Of a DNA stretch of 41,761 bases, positions 7,581 to 15,471 are shown piece after piece. Origin of the DNA: JARKQH01 sp964631605 (GTDB lineage Bacteria; Verrucomicrobiota; Verrucomicrobiia; Limisphaerales; UBA8199). The translations under genes and the position numbers were made by a program. The stretch covers positions 1 through 41,761 of the forward strand of contig CAZVYG010000042.1 in NCBI GenBank assembly GCA_964631605.1, in the 5' to 3' direction. Each line of letters starts with the position of its first letter. Position 1 is the stretch's first letter. Below the pieces are notes generated by a model. That model was not told where the DNA came from, did no database searches, and saw only the letters and a program-made list of their open reading frames with translations.

Positions 7581-9706
7581 AGACCCTGTTGCGTTTTCTG
7601 TTGCGCCTGCTCTACGGATTTCGGGCTTACAACGAGGATGTGGTCCGGACCCCCGGGCCGGTTCTGCTGTTGCCCAACCATGTTTCCTGGTGGGACTGGC
7701 TGCTGGTGGGGGTCTGTCTCGAGGACGACTGGCGGTTCGTGACGTCCAAAACCACCGCGCAACTGAGCTGGTTTCATAAGCGGATTATGATCAACCGGCG
7801 CACGTTTCCGGTGGACGTCAATTCGCCCTACGCGGTGAAACACATCGCCGAGTATCTCCAGCAGGGAGGCCGGCTGGTGTTGTTTCCGGAGGGACGCATT
7901 TCGCACACCGGCGCCTTGATGAAATTGTTTGAGGGAACGGGTTTTCTGGTGGCTAGAACCAAGGCCAAAATCGTCACGGCCTATTTGCGCGGCGCTGCCC
8001 GGTTGCCTTACTCGCGCAACCCGAACCGCAAACAGTGGTTCCCCCGGATCAGCATCCATTTCAGTCCCATCCTCACGCCCCCGCATTTCGACCATCTCAG
8101 TGCCGCGGTGGCACGCCTGCGGCTGACCAACTGGCTTCGCGATCGCCTTGTCCAACAGCAGTTCGAGGTGGAAATGGAGTTCGGACCGCCTAGCGTTCCC
8201 GCGGCCCTCCTAAACGCTGCGAGGCGCCATGCAGGCAAGGTGATTCTCCAGGACGCAGCCTATCAGAAGCTGACCTATCGCCGTTGGTTTGCGGCGGCGA
8301 CGGTCCTGGCCGGGAGATGGCGCCGGCTTGAAAGCGGCAGTGCGCAGCGCGTGGGGGTGGTGTTGCCCAACGTCAATGCCTTGCCGGTAACGCTCCTGAG
8401 TCTGTGGGCCGCAGGCAAAGTCCCGGCCATCCTCAACTACACCACGGGTGTGCCAATCATGCTGGCCTGCGCGCGCGTCGCGGCCCTGACCCACGTCGTG
8501 ACGTCCCGGAGTTTCCTCAGCCGGGCGAAACTGGACTTGACGGCGTTTCAGGAGGCCGGCATCGAGTTGCTTTTTCTGGAGGACATTCGGGCGGAGGTTG
8601 GACGTGGGCGGAGGATCGCAGCCTTGCTCGGGCAGTTTCCCCGGCTCAGCCTGCCCGCACTGCCCCGCCCGCAACAGGGCGCGGACCCGGCGATCATTCT
8701 CTTTACCAGCGGTTCCGAGGGGGAGCCCAAGGCGGTCGAGCTCACCCACCGGAACTTGTTGGCGAATATTCGGCAGATGGACTCCAGTATTGACGTGATG
8801 GAGACCGACCGCTTCTTCAACGCGCTGCCGCTGTTCCACAGTTTCGGACTCACCGTGGGCCTGCTCCTGCCGCTGGTTCGTGGGGTGTTTGCCTTTGTTT
8901 ATCTCTCCCCGCTCCATTACCGCCTGGTTCCGGCGGCCTTCTACGACCTGAATTGCACCGTGTTTTTCGGCACCAACACCTTTCTCAACGGCTATGCGCG
9001 CCGCGCCAATCCCTACGATTTCCGCAGCGCGCGTTACCTTTTTGCGGGCGCGGAAAAACTCCAGGACGCCACCGTCACCACTTGGATGCGCAAATTTGGC
9101 GTGCGCATTCTCGAAGGTTACGGAGCGACCGAATGCAGTCCCTGTATCAGCGCCAACACTCCGATGCGGCCGTGTCCGGGATCGGCGGGTTCATTCCTCC
9201 CGGGCATCGAATACCGCATTGAACCGGTCGAGGGCGTGCCCGAAGGCGGCAGGCTATTTGTCCGCGGCCCGAATGTCATGCGGGGCTATCTGAATCCCGA
9301 AGCGAATGCCAAATTCCAGGCCCTCGGCGGATGGTATGACACGGGAGACATTGTCCGGGTGGATGAGGAGGGTTTTGTGCACATCCTGGGCCGGTTGAAG
9401 CGCTTTGCCAAGGTCAGCGGCGAAATGGTCAGCCTGACGGCGGTTGAGGAGGTGCTCGCGGGGGCTTTCCCACAGTACGGCCAGAAGTGCGCGGTGGCGA
9501 TCGTCGCCAAGCCCGATGAGGCCAAGGGCGAGAAGCTCGTTGCCGTTACCAACGAACCCCGCCTCACGCTCGAGGCGTTGCGGGAGGTCATACGTGCCCG
9601 CGGGCTCAACAACCTGGCCGTGCCGCGCGAGTTAAAGGTGATTCGCGAGATTCCCCGCCTGGGGACCGGCAAGATCAATCACCGCGAGTTGCAGAAACTC
9701 GTGTGA
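7577..9706 (+). CDS. aas: Bifunctional acyl-ACP--phospholipid acyltransferase / acyl-ACP ligase (Aas-like)
   Basis: A 709-residue fusion, close to the 719 residues of E. coli Aas. Residues 1-190 are a PlsC-type glycerophospholipid acyltransferase: NHVSWWD carries the H-x4-D catalytic pair (His35, Asp40), and FPEGRIS at 103-109 binds the glycerol phosphate. Residues 215-709 are an AMP-forming acyl ligase with the P-loop FTSGSEGEPK (376-385), YGATE (515-519), YDTGD (587-591) and a C-terminal GTGKINHREL whose Lys699 should be catalytic. The known role is to activate a fatty acid onto ACP and re-acylate lysophosphatidylethanolamine at the inner membrane. It overlaps the transporter by 4 bases upstream and the hydrolase by 4 bases downstream, which implies translational coupling. 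Confidence 0.88.
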   Translation: MKTLLRFLLRLLYGFRAYNEDVVRTPGPVLLLPNHVSWWDWLLVGVCLEDDWRFVTSKTTAQLSWFHKRIMINRRTFPVDVNSPYAVKHIAEYLQQGGRLVLFPEGRISHTGALMKLFEGTGFLVARTKAKIVTAYLRGAARLPYSRNPNRKQWFPRISIHFSPILTPPHFDHLSAAVARLRLTNWLRDRLVQQQFEVEMEFGPPSVPAALLNAARRHAGKVILQDAAYQKLTYRRWFAAATVLAGRWRRLESGSAQRVGVVLPNVNALPVTLLSLWAAGKVPAILNYTTGVPIMLACARVAALTHVVTSRSFLSRAKLDLTAFQEAGIELLFLEDIRAEVGRGRRIAALLGQFPRLSLPALPRPQQGADPAIILFTSGSEGEPKAVELTHRNLLANIRQMDSSIDVMETDRFFNALPLFHSFGLTVGLLLPLVRGVFAFVYLSPLHYRLVPAAFYDLNCTVFFGTNTFLNGYARRANPYDFRSARYLFAGAEKLQDATVTTWMRKFGVRILEGYGATECSPCISANTPMRPCPGSAGSFLPGIEYRIEPVEGVPEGGRLFVRGPNVMRGYLNPEANAKFQALGGWYDTGDIVRVDEEGFVHILGRLKRFAKVSGEMVSLTAVEEVLAGAFPQYGQKCAVAIVAKPDEAKGEKLVAVTNEPRLTLEALREVIRARGLNNLAVPRELKVIREIPRLGTGKINHRELQKLV

Positions 9707-10503
9707 AAGCGAGGGTTTGCCTGGAGAATAGGCTGGAGGACTCCGAGCCGCAGGAGGTGCGGTTGCGAGTCCATGGCACGCCAGATCAGACCACCTTGGT
9801 TTACCTCCCCGGTTTGCACGGGGACTGGACGCTGGTTGGGGGTTTTCGGGCTGCCTTGGCCGGCCGGGTGCGTTTCGTGGAAGTGACGTACCCGCGCACC
9901 GTGACGTGGACATTGGAGGACTATGCCGAGGGAGTCGAACGCGCTCTGGCCGAGGCAAGCGTTACCAGCGGTTGGGTTCTTGCCGAGTCGTTCGGATCGC
10001 AAGTGGCCTGGCCGCTGGTGGCCCGCCAACGATTCCGCGCCCGGGGTCTGATTCTGGCAGGTGGATTTGGACGTCACTCGCTTCGTTGGGCCGTCCGTCT
10101 TGGTGAACGGATTTGCGGTCGCGTCTCGCTTTCGCTGATTACGAGGATTCTCTTCGGCTACGCTCGCATGATTCGTTGGCGCCATCGGAATTCCCCCGAA
10201 CTGCTCGCCACCTTGCGGGAATTCCTCGAACGCCGCACCGAAGCTGACCGGCAGGCCGCTGTCCATCGCTTAAGGCTCATCGCCGGGAATAATCCGGAGG
10301 ACCTCGCCCGCCGAATCCAGGTTCCGGTCTTTGCCTTCACGGGGCTTTTTGATCCGATCGTGCCCTGGCCTTTCGCCTGGCGTTGGCTCAGGCGAAACTG
10401 TCCTTCTCTCCGCTCGTACCGCGTCATGTGGGGATCGGACCACAATGTCCTCGTGACCGCCCCACGCCGCGCGGCGGCCGAGGTCCTCGCCTGCATTCCG
10501 TGA
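9703..10503 (+). CDS. Alpha/beta hydrolase fold protein
   Basis: A 266-residue soluble hydrolase without signal peptide, started by the GTG at 9703 that overlaps the Aas stop (GTGA). The oxyanion segment LPGLHGD lies at 35-41. The nucleophile elbow is AESFGS with Ser96, so the usual first Gly of G-x-S-x-G is Ala. FDPIVPW supplies Asp217 and GSDHN supplies His247, so the triad is complete. A small cap region lies between 125 and 195. As the last gene of an operon with an Aas-type enzyme it may be a lysophospholipase, acyl-ACP thioesterase or acyl-carrier esterase. The family is too diverse to choose among these. Confidence 0.8.
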   Translation: MKARVCLENRLEDSEPQEVRLRVHGTPDQTTLVYLPGLHGDWTLVGGFRAALAGRVRFVEVTYPRTVTWTLEDYAEGVERALAEASVTSGWVLAESFGSQVAWPLVARQRFRARGLILAGGFGRHSLRWAVRLGERICGRVSLSLITRILFGYARMIRWRHRNSPELLATLREFLERRTEADRQAAVHRLRLIAGNNPEDLARRIQVPVFAFTGLFDPIVPWPFAWRWLRRNCPSLRSYRVMWGSDHNVLVTAPRRAAAEVLACIP

Positions 10504-10707
10504 AGCTGAGGTTGGCTTTCGCTGGCGATCGGCAGTGCCCGGCGTCAGGCCGGCCTCGGAGTCCTTGCACTCCCGCTCGAATTCGAATTCTTCCACCCGG
10601 GCCAGAAGTTGCCGCGCATGCAGCACGGTGGCCGCAGCGCGCGCCAGCACGCGCCGCCTTTCTTCAGCCGGCGGCAGTTGGGGGCCCTCGGGACCTTGGT
10701 TCGACAT
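10270..10707 (-). CDS. Possible small hypothetical protein, antisense to the hydrolase 3' end
   Basis: An ATG at 10707 opens a frame whose first 45 residues look protein-like: a proline-rich start, then PAEERRRVLARAAATVLHAR and a charged amphipathic stretch (RVEEFEFEREC). Beyond about residue 68 it runs antisense through the end of the alpha/beta hydrolase gene, where the composition becomes arginine-rich and unconvincing. Either only the first part was once coding or the whole frame is chance. It covers most of the otherwise empty 10504-10778 gap. No family is recognised. Confidence 0.22.
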   Translation of the reverse strand: MSNQGPEGPQLPPAEERRRVLARAAATVLHARQLLARVEEFEFERECKDSEAGLTPGTADRQRKPTSASRNAGEDLGRRAAWGGHEDIVVRSPHDAVRAERRTVSPEPTPGERPGHDRIKKPREGKDRNLDSAGEVLRIIPGDEP

Positions 10708-10778
10708 GCGTAAACCCATATCACGTTGGGCGGCAGGATTCATCTGGGGTGTTTACCCCAAAGCCGGCTCTGCGCGGG

Positions 10779-12263
10779 TTATGACTCCTTCTTGAGTTGC
10801 TTAAGCTGCGCGGCCTCCGGCCGGCTCGAGTAATACTTGTCCAGCGGATAGCATCCGCTGATGAGCCCCTTGCGTGGGCCGGTGGTGCAATCGCTGAAGG
10901 TGCGGCAAATCACTTTGCTGTTCAGGACGCCTTTCTCGAGGGCGTCCGCGAGCATCTCGGGGTAGGAAAGCACGGCGCGGCCAATGCCAATGAAATCGGC
11001 CCAGCCGTGACGCAGGACGTATTGCGCGACATGGGGAAGGTATTCCTGCAAGTAACTGTATCCCGTGCCCACCAATAGCAATTCCCGGGGGGCTTGGGCC
11101 CGGAGCTGGCGCACCGCCTGGATTTGGCGCGCCACCCCCACCAGCGGGTCTTCCGGCGGTTGATAGCCGTCGGACGGCGGATAGGCGGCGGGGCGCTGGA
11201 TGTGGGGATTGTAGTAGGGCGAGCCGGCGGTGAGGTTGACGATTTTGATGCCCAGCCGGGCGCAGAGCCGGAGGAACTCGAGCGGTTCGGCCAGGTCCCA
11301 CTCCAGAGGATTATCGGGATTGACTCCGAAGGCATACCGGTAGGGCAGGCAATGCGCGAAGGGTTCCGGCGCGCCCACGCCAGGCCTTCCCGGCTGTGAC
11401 GTTGCGGGGTCGGGCCGGAACGGCACGGTGTCAAAGGCGCTGAGCCGCACGCCGATTTCGATGGGATTGCCGCTGGCCCGGATGCCCTCGACAATGTCCC
11501 GCAGGATGCGGGTTCGATTTTCAAACGAGCCACCATATTGGCCGGCGCGGGTGTGCGCCCCGAGGAATTCGTGCAGCAGGTAGCCGTGGCAATGCTTGAT
11601 GTCAACAAAGTCCGCCCCCACGTCCCAGGCAATGCGCGCGGCGCGCACGTAATCCTCAATCAGCCGCTGAATTTCATCGTCGCGGAAGACCTGCTCATCG
11701 CTGGAGACATGAAACTTGCGGTCGAGGATGGGGTGCCGGAAAGCAACGCGCGGTTCCATGCGGAACTTGTCCACCGGTTTGCAGAATCGGCCGGAGTGAG
11801 TCAGTTGGAAGCCGATGACTAAATCGTCGGCAGAACCAAACCGTTCGCGGTGGGCGCGGACGAGGGTCTCGCGGAGGCGGGCGAGGTCGGCCTTGTTCTG
11901 TTCGGTGATGACAAGCTGATTGGGATTGGCGCGTCCATCCGGTCGTACCGCCATCGCTTCGCCGCCAAAGATCAGTTTCGCGCCGCTTAAACCGAACCGC
12001 TGCCAGCGGCGAAGGACTTCCGCTGTGACGCCGCCGGTGGCGGTTCCGTCCCAACCCTCCATGGGCTGCACCGCGTAACGGTTGCCCGGCCGCTTGCCGT
12101 TGAGGCTCCAGCCGGTGACTGCCTGGGCCAGCGGCGAGGCGAAGCCGGTCAGGATCCGGTCCTCGCAGGGAAGCTCCAGGCCGAGGGCGGCCACGTGCTT
12201 CCGAAAATCCGCAACGGTTCTTAACGATGGAATCCGGGTTATTCTGACACTCTCAGTGCTCAT
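10779..12263 (-). CDS. NADH:flavin oxidoreductase, Old Yellow Enzyme family
   Basis: A 494-residue cytoplasmic FMN-dependent TIM-barrel enzyme. The substrate-binding and catalytic motif HCHGYLLHEFL (224-234), followed by RAGQYGGSFENRTR, and the C-terminal barrel strand DFIGIGRAVLSYPEM that binds FMN phosphate are diagnostic of the OYE/2,4-dienoyl-CoA reductase group. It is longer than classical OYEs (about 360-400) but lacks the second FAD/NAD half of dienoyl-CoA reductase (about 670). After the barrel, a short tail has three cysteines (C-x5-C-x11-C, in CRTFSDC and SGCYPLD), reminiscent of the Fe-S hinge of the dienoyl-CoA reductase group but not matching its usual spacing. The physiological substrate cannot be inferred. 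It stands on the same strand as the three-gene unit starting at 18761. Confidence 0.88.
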   Translation of the reverse strand: MSTESVRITRIPSLRTVADFRKHVAALGLELPCEDRILTGFASPLAQAVTGWSLNGKRPGNRYAVQPMEGWDGTATGGVTAEVLRRWQRFGLSGAKLIFGGEAMAVRPDGRANPNQLVITEQNKADLARLRETLVRAHRERFGSADDLVIGFQLTHSGRFCKPVDKFRMEPRVAFRHPILDRKFHVSSDEQVFRDDEIQRLIEDYVRAARIAWDVGADFVDIKHCHGYLLHEFLGAHTRAGQYGGSFENRTRILRDIVEGIRASGNPIEIGVRLSAFDTVPFRPDPATSQPGRPGVGAPEPFAHCLPYRYAFGVNPDNPLEWDLAEPLEFLRLCARLGIKIVNLTAGSPYYNPHIQRPAAYPPSDGYQPPEDPLVGVARQIQAVRQLRAQAPRELLLVGTGYSYLQEYLPHVAQYVLRHGWADFIGIGRAVLSYPEMLADALEKGVLNSKVICRTFSDCTTGPRKGLISGCYPLDKYYSSRPEAAQLKQLKKES

Positions 12264-12371
12264 GGGAATTCACGCGCCAACATCTGCTTTTCCGGCTCGA
12301 AACGTTCCGGCTCCATAGTTGATGGCAAAAGCGTAACGGCAGACGGGGCAGCGGGTCAAGAGGGGCTGCGG

Positions 12372-14333
12372 TTACTCGAGCAAACGGGCTCGGTAGAAGC
12401 GGCAGGGAAGATGGGTCTGGACCTCGAGATATTGGAAGATGCCGCCGCTGGTGTAGAAATTGGTCAGCTCGACCCAGCTCACCAGGTTGCTGGAGGCCTC
12501 GAGGGCGCAGTGGCCCAGCAGTCCGCTCACTTGCAACTGGACTCGGCCGTCAGGCAGAAGACGGATGTGGTCAAAACTCGCTCGAATCGGCTGGCTCGGA
12601 CGCGGGACCTCCACGCGGATATTGTCCACCAGGCCGAAACTCAAATTGGGGTTGTCGGAAAGGGAGGAATAAGCGTCCCAGTAACCGATAAAGACGTTGT
12701 CGGCAGCGAAGGAGGCATTGGTGATGGTCGCCAGGCGAACGCCGTCAATCGCCCAATCCACCACGGAACCGCGCCGCGCCACGATGACTTCATGCCAGGC
12801 GAATCCCACCGTGCCACCCGCCAAAGAGCCTGTTTGCTGCGCGTAATTGGCTTGCTGCAAGGCCGGGGGTGTGGCGCCGGCGGGGAAGGCGCTGACATAA
12901 TAGGAATGCAGGTTGCCCTTGGCTGAAGTTTCCGTCCCGGCGGTGTAACAGCCACTGGCGGGGGATTGCAGGCTGGGTCCGACGTAAACGCAGAAGTCCC
13001 CCGAGGTCGAGGAGGTGTCACTGGCCCCGCCTTCGCCGTCCACGGAAAACCAGCAGCCGTCGGCGGTGCTGCCGGACGCGGTCCACTGGACTCGATTTCC
13101 GGCCGTGCCGACGCCGGCGGTAATGAATTCGGTCGAGCCGGTTCCTCCTTCGGGGAAGGGGCCGTTCGCATTGATCCACATATCAAAGCGGAGCCGGTAG
13201 TCGCCATTGAAGTTCTGGTTGCGCGGCGACAGGGAGAGCGCGGCGACCCCCGCGCCGGTGAGGTTGGCTTCCAGCCGCAAGCCCCGAGTGGTGCCGGCGG
13301 TGGAGCGAGGGGCCGGCGGGATGCCCATGACGGAGTAGTCGTAGTTGAAGCTGGCGCGCGTATCGCTGGAACTTTGATTGATCATCCAGTTGGCCCGCGT
13401 ATCGGAATCCAGGGTGTCCAGCAAGACGGTGGTCTGCGGCGGATAGACGGTGACCGACATGACCCGGCTGGTCACGCTGCCGCTGGCATTGGCCACCACG
13501 CAAACGTACTGGCCCGCGTCGCTCAGTTGGGCGGCGGGGAGGGTCAGGCTGCTGGCCGTCGCGCCGGCAAGGTTGCTGCCATTGAATCGCCACTGGTAGA
13601 TTAACGGCGCGGTTCCCGTGGCCGAGACCGACAAGGTCAGCGGTTTGCCCGCATCCACCACGCGGCTGACCCCGTCCCTGACCAGCGAGGGGGTATCCTC
13701 GATCAGCAGGCGGCGAATCGGGCGGTAATTGGCCAGCGAACTGTAAGACCAGACGCGGCGCTGGGCGTTGTCGGGCGTCTGTTCCATGGACCGGATGCCG
13801 CTGCTTTCGTAGTTCAAGAACAGAATGATGTGGCTCGAGGCGCGGTTGAGGGCGTCCCCCGGCAGGAGCGTGACGCTTGCGGCAGAGCCAATCTCGCCGA
13901 GGCTGGTCCAGTAGGTGCCGAGATTGCTTTCGAACAGGGCCGTGGTGTAGCGCGCCGGCAATCTCCAGCAGATGCTCACGAACCCCGAGCAATCGTTCCC
14001 ATAGCCAACGGTGCCGCCGCCGGTATTGGTTACGGCGCTATAGAACTGAGGCCAATTCTCCTGGGGATTGTTCTGGCTGTAGGCCACGCCCTTGTAGGTG
14101 GCGCCTTGATAGTAGGTTTCGTAGGTGCTGCCGTACTGGAAGTTCGTGAAGGTGTTGCGCGGCACCCAGGTTGAATCAATCATCTCATCGGCGAGGGCTT
14201 TGATCGTGGCGCGAGTGATGCCGCTCCAGGTGTCTCCAGACCAGCCCCACGCGGCGCCGGGCAACAGCAACAGCGCCAGCGCGCACAAGCCAAATCGTGC
14301 GCGGCGGGCCGGTCTTGGACTCGTGGTTTTCAT
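12372..14333 (-). CDS. Secreted NlpC/P60-like cysteine peptidase with Ig-like and lectin-like domains
   Basis: A 653-residue exported protein; signal peptide residues 1-30 (FGLCALALLLLPGAAWG). Residues 35-195 look like an NlpC/P60 papain-fold domain: GNDCSGFVS gives Cys115, LPGDALNRASSHIILF gives His168, and Glu184 (SMEQTP) may be the third residue. Known members cut peptidoglycan stem peptides or similar amide bonds. Residues about 205-300 are an Ig-like domain (YQWRFNGSNLAGATASSLTL), 305-575 resemble a concanavalin/LamG-like sandwich, and 588-653 form the C-terminal module ending in CRFYRARLLE that recurs in this window. The ATG at 14333 is used, 4 bases after the upstream stop; a much longer in-frame extension overlaps the upstream gene and has nonsense composition. 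Confidence 0.75.
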   Translation of the reverse strand: MKTTSPRPARRARFGLCALALLLLPGAAWGWSGDTWSGITRATIKALADEMIDSTWVPRNTFTNFQYGSTYETYYQGATYKGVAYSQNNPQENWPQFYSAVTNTGGGTVGYGNDCSGFVSICWRLPARYTTALFESNLGTYWTSLGEIGSAASVTLLPGDALNRASSHIILFLNYESSGIRSMEQTPDNAQRRVWSYSSLANYRPIRRLLIEDTPSLVRDGVSRVVDAGKPLTLSVSATGTAPLIYQWRFNGSNLAGATASSLTLPAAQLSDAGQYVCVVANASGSVTSRVMSVTVYPPQTTVLLDTLDSDTRANWMINQSSSDTRASFNYDYSVMGIPPAPRSTAGTTRGLRLEANLTGAGVAALSLSPRNQNFNGDYRLRFDMWINANGPFPEGGTGSTEFITAGVGTAGNRVQWTASGSTADGCWFSVDGEGGASDTSSTSGDFCVYVGPSLQSPASGCYTAGTETSAKGNLHSYYVSAFPAGATPPALQQANYAQQTGSLAGGTVGFAWHEVIVARRGSVVDWAIDGVRLATITNASFAADNVFIGYWDAYSSLSDNPNLSFGLVDNIRVEVPRPSQPIRASFDHIRLLPDGRVQLQVSGLLGHCALEASSNLVSWVELTNFYTSGGIFQYLEVQTHLPCRFYRARLLE

Positions 14334-14337
14334 CCAA

Positions 14338-15471
14338 TTAGTTCGTTGCGGGCCGCCTTTCAAACAGGCTGACTCTTGCTTCCGCCTCCGCCGGCAGAAA
14401 CTGGACGAGCGTGCCGTCCGCCCCGGCTTCGACCAGCTTGGCGGTCCAGAGCGCATAATCGTTTTCGGGCAAAGGGGTGCGCCCAAGGTGCTCGCCGTCG
14501 GGTCCGAAGACGGCCACTTCCAACGCCACCTTGTCCCCCAGCCAACGCTCCACTTGGACATAGCAACGATGCGCGGCATCTTCGCCTGCATAGCGGGCAG
14601 CCAAAACATCCGGCACACCCAGCTCGCCCGCCCGGGCGAACGAGGGAGCGTCCGGATCGCGAATTTGCAGGCGCAAACCCTCGCCTTTGGCGACCGCGAC
14701 GGAGTAAAGCCGCCCGCTGGCGCCGTGAACCCCGTCGCTGGCCCGCTCTGCAAGGCCAGATGGCGGGGAGAGAATTCCTTCCTGCAGCGTGCCGACCAAA
14801 ACGTCCCGTTGCGCCGCATCCGCGAAGTAAACGGCGTTGCGGACGACGTGGAAGTAGCCGCGTGTGCTGATCTGTCCGGGGTCAAGATTCAGCCGGCTTA
14901 GCAAACGCCCGTCGGGATCATACTGATTGAGCCTGGAACGAATCTGGTCGTAAACATACAGCCGCCCCGCGTCATCGGAGGTTAGATCGTTCAGATTCAC
15001 GCCGGGGAGTTCGAGGCTTCTCATGGCCGCGCCGTTGCGGTCATAAATCACAACTCGATGGTTAACCCTGTCGGCTATCAACAAGTTTCCCTTCGGGTCG
15101 AGGGCGAAAGATTCCGGGCCGACGGGTGTTTGCCCATCCTTGCGGATCAATCCGATTTCGCCTTCGCCGGGGCCGTATTGGATAATCCGGCGAGTGACGC
15201 GCCGTCCGAACGGAGGCGGCCCGAGGGAGGCCGGTTCCGGCGCGAAGCGGTGGACAATTTGAGTTGGGGCCAGGGATTGCGCGGTCTCACTTTTCCCGGG
15301 AAGGGCAGGGGAGGGGCCGTGGTGGGCGGGCGGGCTGACCCGGCTGGCGAGGCTGCGAAACCACAGCGCTGGGGTGAGGACGAGCGCCAAGCCCGCCACG
15401 ACGAGCCAGAGCCGTCTGCGCCCAGCAGCCGGGGCTTGACAACGGGGGTTGGCCTGGGGTTTCAGACTCAC
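14338..15471 (-). CDS. Membrane-anchored NHL-like beta-propeller protein
   Basis: A 377-residue protein with a single N-terminal transmembrane segment (about 20-42, LWLVVAGLALVLTPALWF), a Pro/Ser-rich linker, and a beta-propeller from about residue 90. Blade-like repeats include SFALDPKGNLLIADRVNHRV, then DLTSDDAGRLYVYDQIRSRL, the NHL/SMP-30-like pattern. It probably faces the periplasm. No catalytic residue stands out, so a binding or scaffold role is plausible. It begins at a GTG overlapping the stop of the GHL10 gene (GTGA) and ends 4 bases before the NlpC/P60-like gene, placing it in the middle of a coupled trio. Confidence 0.72.
   Translation of the reverse strand: MSLKPQANPRCQAPAAGRRRLWLVVAGLALVLTPALWFRSLASRVSPPAHHGPSPALPGKSETAQSLAPTQIVHRFAPEPASLGPPPFGRRVTRRIIQYGPGEGEIGLIRKDGQTPVGPESFALDPKGNLLIADRVNHRVVIYDRNGAAMRSLELPGVNLNDLTSDDAGRLYVYDQIRSRLNQYDPDGRLLSRLNLDPGQISTRGYFHVVRNAVYFADAAQRDVLVGTLQEGILSPPSGLAERASDGVHGASGRLYSVAVAKGEGLRLQIRDPDAPSFARAGELGVPDVLAARYAGEDAAHRCYVQVERWLGDKVALEVAVFGPDGEHLGRTPLPENDYALWTAKLVEAGADGTLVQFLPAEAEARVSLFERRPATN

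Noticed and set aside
14334..14885. Long N-terminal extension of the NlpC/P60-like gene
   Set aside because: It overlaps the NHL-like gene, has Arg/Ser/Pro nonsense composition, and the ATG at 14333 is followed directly by a signal peptide.
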